Shown here: piece after piece, positions 42,641 through 55,103 of the stretch
Numbering within the stretch: the first letter of the stretch is position 1
How the letters are laid out: each line of letters starts with the position of its first letter
Origin: Oscheius onirici
Taxonomy: Eukaryota > Nematoda > Chromadorea > Rhabditida > Rhabditidae
Reading direction: 5' to 3'
NCBI GenBank assembly: GCA_932521025.1
Contig: OW051469.1
Span: 3,980,398-4,044,397, forward strand
Length of the DNA: 64,000 nt
Translations under genes and position numbers: made by a program
The notes under the pieces: model-generated
What the model was told of the DNA's origin: nothing
What the model saw: only the letters and a program-made list of their open reading frames with translations
The model's database searches: none

Positions 42641-45600
42641 CTGAAAACGAGTGGGTTTTGTCAAAGAAAAAATTCAAAAAATGAGAATCGTTTATAAAGA
42701 AGAAATCAACTCAAGAAAATGAAATACACGAAAACAAGTATAATCTTGAGATTGCAGACAGAAGTTTCCGGAAGTCGGTGGTAAGACAGAGAAAAAGTTA
42801 CTAAATTCAAGGCCAAAAAAAAGATAAGTAAAAAGAAACAGAGACGTGACTTTCTCCAATCTTTCGGGATGATGGGAAAGGCCGAAAGATCCTCAGGCAG
42901 GATTGTGCGCCTGGATGGAAAGACCCGAAATGAACTCCGCCGACCGGAAAAGGGGAAAAGAATCTCGTACTTTTTTCAGTCGAATGGGTCGGAATCAATT
43001 GAGGAATATTGACTTAACAGTAAAAGCCGACTAGATCCAGTTCTTGGAGAAAGGGATGGTCAGAGGCGCAGCCGACCCCTAGCGTAATTAACAGCCTTCT
43101 CCACTCACTCTCTTTCTTTGGAAAACCGGTCACTCTCTCAGTCTACTCTAAGAGAAAGGGTGACCCAAACTGCGTTTACCGTGATTTTCATTTTGGGTTT
43201 CAGGAAGGAGGCAAGGGTTCAAAAAGACGATGGCTAAGGAAGAGAGAGAGAGAGATCAAACGACCGTCCCTCAGAACTGACCGCCTTTATCGATAAATTT
43301 TTCAAGTTCTCTTCAAACTTTTGTCAAAACTCAAGCTGCTCAGCTTTGTGGAAGACATTGAGAATCCTTACGGAAAACTGTGACAAAAATTTAAAAATCA
43401 AAGATTTCGTAGCATCAACCTGGAGACCAAACGTTTATTCTCTAAAAAGAAAAAAAAAATGTTGTAAAGTCATTTTCAAATGTCCCGGAACTCAAAGCAG
43501 ATTGGCTGTAAGGACACCGTCTTTCTAAAACTTTGAGCTGACAAAACTATCTGATCTTCCCAGTTTCTAAGCTGGTACTTTCTTTAGGAGGAAAACAACT
43601 GTTATACCGAATCGAAACTTAGAGTTAGTTCAGTTTCTGAATGTTGAGACTCAAACTTTGGAAAGTGATGTAACTTGTTGAGACTTGTTGAGACTGACAA
43701 GTGTTAAAAAGATAAAAAAGGTGTTAACAAAGTGCACAGAGGCCTGAATCAGCAGCGCCTTGAGGAGAGGCTGGTCGCGGCCTACATAGAGACGGAGACA
43801 CCCTAAGACACGCAATGATAGCATCCCAATCGGCTGTGGAATTCGTTTGCGCACTTTTTTCCTCAGCAGGAAACTGTTTGTAAACTGCCAAAATATGCTA
43901 ATTTCCGTGGATATTTGGGAAGGAAGTTGTAGTCCAAAGGGAGTCGTAATAGGGTGTGGCGATCGTCTTGTAACTATGGGATTAGTCGTCGGGATTCAAG
44001 GTCTTTTCGAGATTGAACTTTTCAGAATTTTTTCCGAAATTTCCGGGAAAAAAGCTTACAAGACTGGAAAACTAGTCAAACGCTAGCCATTTTCAATCCA
44101 CACAGCCCTCTCTCGGCCGCCCTTTCACCTTCAGATCGGGACATTTTTCGATGATTAACGATCGACGCCTGTTTGTGGGCTGGTAAAAGCAGTTAGTTAG
44201 GTCGTAAAATGTTCGGAGACAAAAAGAAATGACCGTAAATAGACAGATAAGCACAGGCGGAGGGTTATGATGATCGGGGTCTAAAAAGTAGGGGGACGGA
44301 AACAGAGAATGGTAAAAACATTACAGAATCTCAAATCTGTTAAAGCTCTGAAAAGAACGAGGAAATACTCTAGCATTACCATACCACCCATACGAAAAGC
44401 ACAACTTTCGCTCAGACTCTACCTGACTGTGACAGACTTTTGTAGAGGACTCCGACAGAAGACTTCCTATGTCTTGTTGCTAGGAATCTATCAGACTAAT
44501 TTTTTCAATGGATAAACAATATGGTGGGTTCATATAATTCTACAAACCAAATGCCGTAATGGTTTAATGGGTCTCTTGAGCAGAAACAACTCAAATATAA
44601 TTAACAGGGAGAGTTTCAAGAAGTTCCGGGAACAGGCAGATGAAAGGTTCTAGTCGTGTCAGGTTTAAGTCACAGTACGTTTTCTATCGCAATGGAAAAG
44701 TTTCAACATGTTAGGAAATTGCTACGATACCTCGGATTATCATGAAGGATCATGACTGTCCGAAAATCTACTGCGAATGCAGAAAATTAGTGAAACAAAT
44801 CCGGCAATGGTCAATTTGAAGTTTTGTAGCTTTTCTACTTTGACGTGTTGACATAATGTCGAAGAGCTTGTAACTGTGACATACAAGACTGGAGAGCAAA
44901 AACGAGAACAGTAACAGTGTCGAAAAGGAGAGCTACGGTCTTTTGGAACACTTACCCTTCGGAACACCCTCTCCTCAAATCTCCAAATCCCCGTTGGAAA
45001 AAAAGAGTTCCGCCTCCCGCTGACTCTCTAATGACCCGTAGGGGCATTTACTTGGTTTTATTGCGTCTATGCAGCCACGCCGATATGTCTCAATTTCGCT
45101 GTCTCTTTTCCGAGAGAAAAGAAGAAAGAAAAGCCAGTCTGTTGACGATTTTTTGGCGGATCTCTGAGAGACAACTGGTTCGAGATCGGGACCCGGGAGA
45201 AGAGCGCCTTGAGAGTCATACAGGATAAGAAATGAGCGATAGAGGAACGGACGGAGAGAGGTATTATCAGGATCTAATTGGATCAAATATGATTGGATTT
45301 CACGAGAAACGAGATGGATTGCTGGGGTCAGGAAGCATTTTGAGGTCAGAAGCTGTCTACGTTTCCGAAGAATCGAAAATCAGAGCTTGTCTGCTGCTTA
45401 TGGCATATTTGCTCCCAGAATGTAAAACTTACAGTTTCCAAAAAAAAAGCTACCGTAAGTTCTGAGAAGGAACAGAACACGGCACTTCTGACCTCAACTA
45501 CTAATTTTTTAGTTTCAGAACAGGGCAATGGTTACAACTGCAAGTGAAGAACACATTGAAATAATAGCGTCCACATTCACAGAAATATATGGAATTTAAG

Positions 45601-46840
45601 GTTATTCTATTCTATATATTATTCTACCAGATAAAGTTCTAATAAATGGGCGTAGTTTCTGGCTTGGACTGTTCAAATATTGCTTCCTGGAAGGCGTCTT
45701 TAACATAAAAGAACACAGTAAGGTTGAAACGGGACAACTTAGAAGTGTGCCAAGAAAGCAACAATTTTACTGACCCATCAAACTTCCCGTTATGGCCTTG
45801 TTAACGCTCTCAAAGTGGGCTAATTTGCACTGACAAGGAGGGCAAAGAAGACACAAAGATGATATCAAATCAAAGCTCTAAACTTCTAAGTTGACTCTGC
45901 TCGATTGTTTTGGCGCTTTGTAAAGTTGGCAAGTTCAACGTGATCATTGTGACAAGTTCCAAACGTGACAAGGTGAGAGACTAGTCGACAAGTCGGCTTT
46001 GAAGTGAGTATAGAGAAAAATAGTTGCAAAACGAAAAAGATACGTCACCGGTGTTTCTGGAATCACTCCGACCTTGACAAGTGGTCCTCCTCCTGCTGCT
46101 TGTGTATTCGAATTGCGTTTTTGCAATGGCACTAAGTGGGTTAACAAGGCGCCTCTTCAGACAAAGCGGGAGACATAGACAGACAGAAAAACGTCGTTTG
46201 ATAGAGAAGCTGATCTACTGTAGGACAGGCTCTCTTTCGGGGTCAGTGAGACGAAAACAAAAGGCTGGAAAGACCGGGGTGTGGTCAGTCTTTCTCTCTC
46301 GGGGGTCTATCCGGACATGCGACACTTTTTAACAGAGTGGAACGATTCTGGCTTGATTTTTGTGGATGTGTCTCGGGAGACAAACACCGACGCAGTTTAT
46401 GATGAAAGACCATCAGGAGCCGAGAAAGTTTTCAGGTTCTTCCGGTACATTAGCGAATGAAGCTAACATTATGTGAAGATTGAGTAGATTCCTGGCATAG
46501 CTGGGGTCTGGCGGATGATTGTGTTCCTCTTGGACAACTACTAAGAGAGTGACTGGTTCTATCCCCATCCATCTCGCTTGACCCACACTCTCAGCCTGTT
46601 ATACTGATCGTTGATCAGTAGTGATGGAACAATCCCTAAAAATTTTTTGAAATATGAGCGGCTAATAATGCAGTATAACAAGTTCACTCGTCCACAAAAA
46701 TCGATTTTTACCCGACACTATCTTATTGTTAGTCCGCTTTTCATGAGTAGCTTTCAACACTGTCACTTCGCCATTTTTCCAAAGTTCCGCTAGTGTTCTG
46801 ACATCTTCTTCTCCCGAGCAGTTCACTCAAACAGAACAAA
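42641..46840. other. Gene-poor stretch, 42.6-46.8 kb
   Basis: Upstream region of the quahog-like gene, then DNA without an exon series I can support. A - strand block at 43854-43740 (RIPQPIGMLSLRVLGCLRLY) has coding-like composition and is bounded by possible splice signals, but has no partner exon. Strings of GACAAGT recur at 43690 and 45890-45990. Confidence 0.45.
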
Positions 46841-48233
46841 ATGTCGCGTATATGGAGTTATCATCCCAAACACGCTCCTTTTCCAGAAGAGCTGTGTTCT
46901 GATAGTGATGTTCATGTTTCGAAGGTTCGACTTTATGTACTGCTCTTAGGTTTAAACTTCAACTCAGCGACAAACAGTTTAGAAAAAAGGAGAATGTCTT
47001 GAAATTGTATCTGGAACGACTGGGCAATCCCAGTTTCTGGAATAACAAAATTAAAAACCAGTACTTGATGGTTCTCAGGAAAAGATCACGCTGCTCTATG
47101 ACGGTTCCCGCTTCGGTTGACATACCCCAACTTCAGAGGAACGACCTCCTTGCTGTCTTTTCAAAGGTTTGTATGTTTCATTTTGTCACTGTTATTCGCT
47201 AGATGTTTCGATCTTTTCAACCAAAAGTTTCTTTCGTATCAATAAATTTCCAGATGCATCCGCGTGCCTTCTCTCGCTCGTTCCGTCTTTGCAATAACAT
47301 CCACACTTTGTTGAATGAAAACATCACCAAGTTCAGTATTCGGATCAAAAACTGCAGCCTGTACTTATCCAATCTAGAAACAAGGAGAGCGTCCGTCGTC
47401 CTCACACGTTCTTCGACTCGTTTTGGCGTTTTTTCTACGACATAGTTCGAATCCAAGACTTATTGGACATGGATAACTCTCGCCTCGGTTCAATTTTGCC
47501 ATTAACGTTCCATGATACATCATCGAAGTGGAAGGGAGCCGTTTTAGATCTCTTGAATCGAATGAAATGTCTGTTTGTCAATGTGCTCCAATGGAGACTT
47601 CAACTCTTTGCAACCGTGGATGCAGAGACCAAACTTTGCCACATTAACAGACACATGTTCAGTCGACTGGAATTACTTAAAGGCGTTGGTTTGTTCATCT
47701 ACAAAACAGCAGTAAAATCAAAATTCAAAAAGTCCAAATGTTGCACATCGCCACGAGCACACCACAACTTTTCGATGCGTTTGAAGTCGCAGAAGACGTT
47801 TACAACGCTGTCAGACTTCCAGCAATCGTTCAGGTCGATAGCTATTAATCCACCTAAGCATTACTTTTAGAAATGGCAAAGCGGAAACTGGATTCCCAAA
47901 GCTTCTCTGATTAGATGTTATGTACGTGAAGATGAGCGCAAATCTCTCGAAAGAGCTGATAGAAGTTTTTCTAAAACCGTAATGTATATGAACGGAGACG
48001 TTTCGCAAAGAAAGCAGCAGTTCTTCTTCATTCCAAACCCTGACAATGCCTATCTCTTCGTCGCCAGATTCTCAGAAACATACACCATTCGAACAAACAT
48101 TCGCAATTTGACCGATCTGATTAGAAATCGAAGCAACTTCGACTGGTGGACACCATTCGATTACTCTTCGTATCCTCATGACCCAGACTCCCCTTTCAAT
48201 CCTCTCTCCTTTTGTGAACTGTTTGAGGCTTAG
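46841..48233 (+). pseudogene. Paralogue family, member C (probably damaged)
   Basis: ATG at 46841 opens MSRIWSYHPKHAPFPEE (exon to 46924, AAG|gttcga). Exon 2 reads LSDKQFRKKENVLKLYLERL then FWNNKIKNQYLMVLRKRS and DIPQLQRNDLLAVFSK, ending at 47166. Homology with member D places its acceptor at about 46966, where the sequence is cttcaa instead of ttcag. Exon 3 (from 47254) reads MHPRAFSRSFRLCNNIHTLL, then goes out of frame near 47385 before VRIQDLLDMDNSRLGSILPL. The last exon (about 47872-48233) has KWQSGNWIPKASLI, FFFIPNPDNAYLFV and TPFDYSSYPHDPDS, ending in TAG. The splice-site loss and frameshift suggest a pseudogene, unless they are assembly errors. Confidence 0.55.
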
Positions 48234-50375
48234 GGCTTAGAACAGCGTTTTCATTCTTACCAGCATTGGAACTTATTCACTATCATCAATAAATTGTAAC
48301 TAACTCTGATTTTACCACTAATTATAGCGATCTTCGCAAAAATTACAGATGTTCAAGTTTTTTTCGAAGTTTTTTCATACAAGGATAACACCGCCCTTCC
48401 AGGGCTAAAGATTCCTTGTTCTATCGTTTCTTTCCCCTACCCTCAGTTCCAGTTCCCCTTTTATTCTTCCCTTGCCACTCTGTTCCAGTCACCCCCTGTC
48501 CCCCAAAAGAAACTGCCAAAGTCGTTAGAACACTTCGCGCACTTTCTTTTCCTGTCGCGACTTGTTAAAAACTAAGCTGCGCACAAAGTTCCCCTCCTTA
48601 TCCTCAATTAGAGCTTCAGACAAACACAGCAACGCGAGAGCAATTTAAAATATATTCGGATTAGGCAGCCAAAAAGGTTTTGATCAGAGCATTCGTTCAT
48701 AAGGTTATTTCCTTCACATTATAGAATATCCACGAAACGTCACTGGACTTGTTTACAGCTCACAAGAATCGATTTTTGGAGTGACGCTACAATTTCTTAG
48801 CTTGCTTATTGTTGCTTATTGATTTTACCTCTTCGTGACTGTTCATTTTACACTACTCATCTACGAATGTCATCTGAAGATCCTTTAAAATGTCTTCCTT
48901 TTCCCGAAAACTTTTGGCCTGGCAGTGATTTTTACATTCTCAAGGTGAGACTTCATCTGATCGCTTTTACAATTTCTAATTTCAGCTAAGCGACGAAGAA
49001 TTCAGAAGGAAGAGGACTACTTGAAGTCGTATATCGGAAAAATTGAATACTCTCGCTTCTGGAACGATGACATGAAGAACCAGTATCTGATGGTTCTTGA
49101 CAAAAGATCAAAATACTGTCTGTGTCTTCCAGAGCCTGGTTCTTTGACAGAGCGGACAGATGTTTTCTCTGTGCTTTCAAAGGTTTGCGATTTTCTCTTG
49201 ATCTAACACTGTTCACAAAATTTCAGATTCTTTCGCATGTCTTCTCTCCTCTATTTCATCTTTACAAAATCATAATGATGAACGACAGCATGAGCATGTT
49301 CAGTGTTTGGATAAAGAACAGCCGTCTTGTCGGCAAAAGATCTGATTCTACTTTGAGAGTTCTGGATCATAGTCCAATTTGCTCGGAGATTGCTCAGCGC
49401 GTTGATCTGACTGTACTACCGCGGGTGGATCTGTTCGCTATCTTCTCAAAGGTTTGTGGCTCTTTAGAACACTGTTTATTTCTCTGTTTATCTGTCTCCC
49501 TTTGTCTGTCACGGTCGTTGCCTGCTGCCAAGTTAAAACTCTTTTTCAGATGCATTCCTACTCCTTCTCCAGGGCATTCCGACTCTGCAAAGACATCAAC
49601 TCTTTGCTGAACGATAACATCACCAAGTTCAGTGTTCGGATCAAAAACGGAAGACCAGCCATTGTAGAAATTGAGACGCCACACGAAGGACCGCTTTTCA
49701 TTCTCCAACGTCCTACCTGTTCCAATAAGTATAGCACTATCCGAATCCAAGATTTAACGGAAACCGAAAACTCGCGTCTCTCTTCAATACTACCTTTTAC
49801 ATTTTCTTCATTTTACGCTCCTGATTCATTTACTAAAGAAAAGCCCTTCAAAATCGAACAGTTCTATCAGATGAAACTGCCGTTTGAAGAAATACAGGTG
49901 CTGATTCAGGAAGACTTCCAGAAACTAAAAAACTGGAGAAAGAGAGCCAATGCTATTGCAATTATGAGCGAGTGTTCGATTGACTGGTAATATATCAGAT
50001 CACTGGTAAGTTAACTAACAAAAAATACTAAAATTGTAGAATCTGGAAAAGATAAACTTCCAAATTGAAAATCCTCACTTTTTCGAGGCGTTGGAATCTG
50101 CTGAAAAAGTGGAGGTCTGCAACTCCTTTCGCCAATCTTTCAGGTAGCGTCTTCTTTCGATTCAAAGGCAATTATTTTTAGAAATGGCAAGCGGGAAATT
50201 GGACACCTAGAGCTTCACAGATAAGAGGAATCACGGAAGAAAATATCCTGGATATCATTCAGAGAACACCTGGATGCCATTCAGAGCGCATGCAGTTTCG
50301 AATTCGCGGCGCTCAGATAGAGGAACAAACCTTCATTTTTGTACCCAATCCCGACAATGTTTATCTTTTTGTCAT

Positions 50376-50386
50376 TATCTGCCCAT
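50376..50386 (+). repeat. Target site duplication, left copy
   Basis: TATCTGCCCAT, identical to 52470-52480. It directly borders the repeat tail of the inserted retroelement. Confidence 0.85.
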
Positions 50387-52469
50387 GTTTATGTTTATGT
50401 TTATTAGCGATGATCATATAATTTCTATATGTCGCTCCATACTTCTTCTCCATATATCGGGGCTCTCCCTTGCCGTTCTGGGTCAGTTCTCGCCAAAGTG
50501 TCCCTCCAACGTGATTTCGGTCGACCAGACATTCTTTTGTACTTCCAGGGCCGCCTGTACTCTTCGTCCATCTGCTGTTGTCCATTTGGGATATCTTCTT
50601 TGCCCATTCCCATTTTCTCATGACCCATTTCTTCTTGATACTCGGCAGCTTCACTGTTCTTTCAAGCCATTCATTTGTCCTGTGTTCCATCAGAGTATTT
50701 CCAACCATCATCCGTCGCTGTGCCGTGACCAATTTCGCAAAGTCTTTCTGGCGGTAGGACCAAGTTTCGCTGCTATACAAAAAGCAGGGCTCAACACAAG
50801 TTTGGTAGAGTCTCCTTTTATACTTTAGTGGAATCCGTTGATTTGTAAACAGATTGTGGAATCTGTTGAAGAACAGCCACGCGGATCTTGTTCTTCTGCT
50901 TACTTCCAGGGTTGAATTTCTGTCAAATGAAATTCGCGTGCCGAGGTAGATGTAGTCTGAGCAGAACGGGATGACTTCGTTCTTCACTGAGATTGGAGCT
51001 GGCGGGCAGTTAGTCATCACTTTCGTCTTGGCGATTCATCGATAGTCCAACTTCCTCACTGCGATCACTCAAGTCCATCAACATTCTCTCTAACTCAGGT
51101 GCAGAATGGGAAAAGAGAACGGTATCATCTGCATATCTGAGGTTAGTAAGCCGTCTTCCATTGATATTGATGCCATAGTCGTTCCAATCCAGTTTCCGAA
51201 ACAGATCTTCGACTACGGAAGAGAACAGAGCAGGGGAGAGAGGGTCTCCTTGGAGGACACCGCGTTGCATATCAATGTTGATGAGATTGCCACAGACCTT
51301 GACGTTCATACTCGCGGAATGGTAGATCAGCTGTACTATTCGTATTAGTTTGCTCGGGATTCCTTGACTGTTTAGAGAGGACCCCAGAGATCCGTGTTCG
51401 ATGCTGTCAAAGGCCTTCTTGTAGTCAATAAAGGCTACGTAGAGGAGAAAATTGTACTCGCCGGCTCGTTCAATCAGTTCCTGGATGACTTGTATGTTGT
51501 CCATTGTCGAAAAATTCTTCCGAAATCCCGTCTGTTCTAGCGGTTGGTTCTCCTCGAGACACTTTTCCATCCTTCGAAAAAGAACTGCACTGAATATTTT
51601 GAAGATCACCGACAGGAGAGCAATAGGACAGAAGTTTTTGATATCACTTGTATCTCCTTTTTTGTAAAGGAGTGACACCGACGTGTTGACAAGATCGTCC
51701 GGTAGCACCTCTGTGGTTAGGATCCTATTAAAGGTTACAGCTAGTGGCTCGGCCAGGGAATCTTTGCACAGCTTCAGCATATCGGTAGTAAGGCGATCAG
51801 GACCTGGAGATTTACTGTATTTCAGTCTTGAAATAACCTTTTTCACTTCTGTCGGCATTATTGGAGGAACGTCATCAAGATAACTGTAGTTGTTGGAGCG
51901 GTTGAGTAGACCGATAGATTCCATTATAGAACTCCTGTACTACATCGCAAATATCCTCTGGATCCGAGACGATCACTCCATTTGAATCTTGTAATTCGTT
52001 GATGGTTTTCCTTCTGATGGCATTGTCTCGCTCGGCTTTCAGCAGACTTCGACCTTGAATCAAAGCCTCTTTCAAACGGTTGTGATGTTTCGTTCTCAAG
52101 TCCGCCTTCAGCGATTCTCGCAAAGATCTGTTCACCAAGCTGAATTCGATTCTGTTGCTCCGGGTATTTGGTCGATGCTGTAGGTCGTGTCTTTTGGCAA
52201 ACAGGTCTTTACTCCTCTGTGAGACTTAGCCATCTTTTGGCTGTGCAGTAGAGGCTATTTGAGCCGTAGTAACAAGGAGCTGGCGCATGTTGGCATAAGT
52301 CGACAAATTAGCATCATTTTGCAGGGCATCGTCAATTGCTACGCGATACATCGGCCTGTCTAGTCTTGCCTCCTGTCTCTGGGGTCGCACAGGGTAGAAT
52401 CTTGTAGTGGGAAGACTCAGTTTTCCAAGGAGTAGCCGATGATCTGACCAAAAACGAAAAACGAAAAAA
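50387..52469 (-). mobile_element. 5'-truncated RTE-type non-LTR retrotransposon (LINE)
   Basis: The element is 2,083 bp and antisense to the host gene. Its 5' end (52469) starts inside the endonuclease, with the C-terminal WSDHRLLLGKL motif. The reverse transcriptase follows with SKSPGPDRLTTDMLKLC, FRKNFSTMDN, YVAFIDYKKAFDSIEH, QRGVLQGDPLSPALFSSV and the catalytic LRYADDTVLFS. A thumb/C-terminal region follows with RRTRSAWLFFNRFHNLF and RWTKST. The 3' end is a tail of ATAAAC units (GTTTAT repeats on + at 50387-50404). Frameshifts near 51920 and 51015 break the ORF, so it is not autonomous. The C-terminal layout, short 3' end and repeat tail point to the RTE clade. Confidence 0.88.
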
Positions 52470-52480
52470 TATCTGCCCAT
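52470..52480 (+). repeat. Target site duplication, right copy
   Basis: TATCTGCCCAT, identical to 50376-50386, at the truncated 5' end of the element. Confidence 0.85.
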
Positions 52481-52700
52481 ACTTACCTGTATTCGATATT
52501 GTAACCAATATTCGACATTCGCCGATATTGCGGAAATTCAAAGCACCTTCGATCTTAGGACCCCTTTTGATTTCTCTTCATGCGACCCCGATTCCGCGTT
52601 CAACCCACTTATCTTCTGTAAAATGTTCAAGGCTTATGGTTCAGCTCGACACAATGCATGCAACTACAGGCTTTGGGAACTTATGGCCCACATCCTCTAA

Positions 52701-53971
52701 TGTCCATTTTTTTGTTGTGAATAAATTCGCCGTGCCTTTGAACCGACAAATTTTGGTCGGTAAAATTTGCAGCGTCTGGCAATGATACAACCACTATATT
52801 TCTATTTTTATTTCTATTTAAAAACCCACTATATTAGCATTTATTATCGAATCCAAGTCTCAAAGAGTCTACGCTTTTGGTGATACATTTGCGGCAGTAC
52901 TTCATATTGTTCCGACTCATCTTTAGCCATTCTCGTCCCATATAGTGCAGCCTAGATGCGTGTAACCCGAATGGAAATGCCTCTTCTCCCCCCCCCCCCC
53001 TCCCCCTAAACTTGGTTTTTGGGGGCGGCGGGGGGAATTTAAATTTTCCGGCTCTCGTTTGCATTTTTGACCAGTCCTACAGCATGGACGAGTCCATCTA
53101 CAGTTACACTCAATCGCTCTGTGAGGCGCTTATTCCGTCCAGTCAATCGCTCTGTGAGGCGCTTGTGCCTTGGCTTCTCCATAGCCACTCTATCCATAAC
53201 CCAGCCACACTTATGATTTATTAGTAGCATGAAGTATCTCAGTTTCGAATAATTAGTCCCTGACGCAAAGCGAAGGGAATCGTAGAAAAAAAATTCAGCT
53301 GTTGTAATGCAGCTGCTGTCTCTCTAACAATAAGTAGATCCCTTTTAATCAGGGGTTGTTCTCTATTTCTGTTCGAACCTTTCGCATACTGGGTATTGTG
53401 GTCAAAATTTCTTTCTTCGATAGTAATTTTAAGACTTCTTGTAAGACGGTTAAAAAGCGCCAGACTGTGTTGTTCAATAGAAACGAGATGGAAAACGTAC
53501 ACGTCGTTTCCAATATAATTTCCGCTATCAAATTATACTCTTGCCAAAAAATACTCATTTCCGCAACTGCATTTCTACGTTTTACAGTCTCCCTGCGTAA
53601 CACGAACACTTCGCCAAGATCAGTATTTTCCATTTTCAATCTGTTTCGAGCTCACATTTTCGTACTCTCGGAAACAGTTAAATGGTTTTTTCGGAACAGT
53701 CCACTAGACTTCACTTAACTCTCAACCTAACAATTTCCTCCAATCTCTTTTTGATATCCTGCTTCGACAACTGACAAAGAGGGTCTGCAACAGAAGCATT
53801 GTATTGTTCAAAACACATTTCCAGCTGAAACTCTGCTTCTCTTTTGAAACCCTTTTGCGACATCAACCATTGGGTTATTATTCTTCGCGTGTTTGTAAGA
53901 CTCGTTTTCACCTGTTTTCATTATCTTCGGCTGAACTTTGCTGTTATTTTTTGTACATTTCCCAGCCTGTC
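52701..53971. other. Non-coding gap with homopolymer hairpin and short direct repeat
   Basis: A run of C with one T (52989-53007) is followed within 15 nt by a G-rich run (53020-53037), so the strands can pair or form G-quadruplex/i-motif structures. At about 53109 and 53146 CAATCGCTCTGTGAGGCGCT is repeated. No exon supported. Confidence 0.6.
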
Positions 53972-55103
53972 ATGCTCAACGCGTCTGATTTACGTCCAAG
54001 TTGTGGAGAGTTCAAGACGGATAGCTATAAACTGGCTGTTCAATTGACTAATGTTGTTAACTTGCCACTTTCTTCACTGGCCGTCTATTTTATTATTGTC
54101 AAGTCTTCAAGGGCTATGAGAACATATAGATGGTTTCTACTGGGGCATGTTATTGGGTAAGTTCAGAACATTAGGGAGACAGAGAGAAACTGAGCAAACA
54201 CATTCCAGGCTATCTTTCCTGAACCTTATTGTAACTATCGGCATAGTTCCATATTTAATATTCCCAGTTTGGGGCGGAATGAGTCTCGGCTTATTCCATG
54301 ATATGGACTTGGACGAAAAGCTTCAGTTCTTTATGTTCATGACAATAATAGCCAGTAGTTCCACTTCAACAGTCTGGCTCTTCTACTATCGAGCCCAATG
54401 TGTCCTTCCTGAAGGCCACTATCTCAAACATACCATGATGGGTCGGAAGGTCTTTATGACCGTCCTTCTAGTTGTGGAGATTATTGCTGCAAACCACATT
54501 GGTTTCCTGTTTGTTGAAGGAAAATCCATCGATGAGATGAAGAAGGACTTTGATGATATTTTGCCGTGTAGAAATGACATTCTATACGACCCGAGAATTC
54601 GTGTTTTGGATCCAAGAGCAGCAAAATACCTACTTACTTTTTTTGGAGCCTTTTCTTTTTGCAACACTATGCTTGTTTTGTTTTTTTCTGTCTCATTAGG
54701 AAAGTATTTGTTCTCCAACAAGTCTTTTCTGTCCAGTACCACTAGGAAACTGCAGATATCGTTTTTGAAGGCTCTGTCGATACAGGTGAGAGGAAGACCT
54801 ACAGACAATTTTAAAAATTGCAGGTATCGGTCTCTTTTGCCTTTGTTCTCATTCCAAGTACTGCCCTGTTGTCTTTGAGAGGAGTCGCAGCTCATAGACG
54901 TAACTAAACCCTTAATTTTGTTAAACTAAATTGCAGAATATGCTAATGACGTGGGTCACATCGTCCAATGCTTCAACTTAGCCGGTGACGTAGTCGCTCT
55001 CCTTCTACTCAACACTCCCTACCGAAACGCGCTCTTCTGTAAGAAGAAAAAGCTTAGGGACATCTCTTCGAAGGTTCTGAGCACGAGAATAAGCATTATG
55101 TAA
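53972..55103 (+). CDS. Seven-transmembrane chemoreceptor, SRH/SRI-like (Str superfamily)
   Basis: Four exons (53972-54156, 54209-54785, 54824-54899, 54937-55103) close exactly to 334 residues, typical for the family. These receptors sit in sensory cilia and couple to G proteins. TM segments: LPLSSLAVYFIIVKS; LNLIVTIGIVPYLIFPVWGG; FFMFMTIIASSSTSTVWLF; VFMTVLLVVEIIAANHIGF; LTFFGAFSFCNTMLVLFFSV; VSVSFAFVLIPSTALLSL; and the last helix with FNLAGDVVALLLLNTPYRNA. The KLQISFLKALSIQ block before TM6 and the final PYRNALF are hallmarks of SRH/SRI receptors. An Asn sequon (NAS) is in the short N-terminus. No stop or frameshift seen, so it is probably functional. SRH versus SRI cannot be decided by eye. 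Confidence 0.85.

Larger units (their letters stand above)
48867..52700 (+). pseudogene. Paralogue family, member D, split by a LINE insertion
   Basis: The start reads MSSEDPLKCLPFPENFWPGS (exon to about 48944). Exon 2 begins LSDEEFRR but drops one base near 49012 before EDYLKSYIGKIEYSRFWNDD and ERTDVFSVLSK. A degenerate extra exon (49230-49330, HVFSPLFHLYK ... MFSVWIKN) and a second DLFAIFSK block show an internal duplication. The next exon (from 49551) reads MHSYSFSRAFRLCKDINSLL and later RIQDLTETENSRLSSILPFT. The last exon (from 50184) has KWQAGNWTPRASQI and FIFVPNPDNVYLFV, where a retroelement enters at 50387. The host sequence resumes at 52481 and carries TPFDFSSCDPDSAFNP and FCKMFKAYG to a stop at about 52700, with one more frame change. 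The locus is therefore inactivated. Confidence 0.65.

Noticed and set aside
50274-50828. 184-codon + strand frame
   Set aside because: Antisense of the retrotransposon's C-terminal region.
54419-54895. 158-codon - strand frame
   Set aside because: Antisense of the chemoreceptor exon 2.
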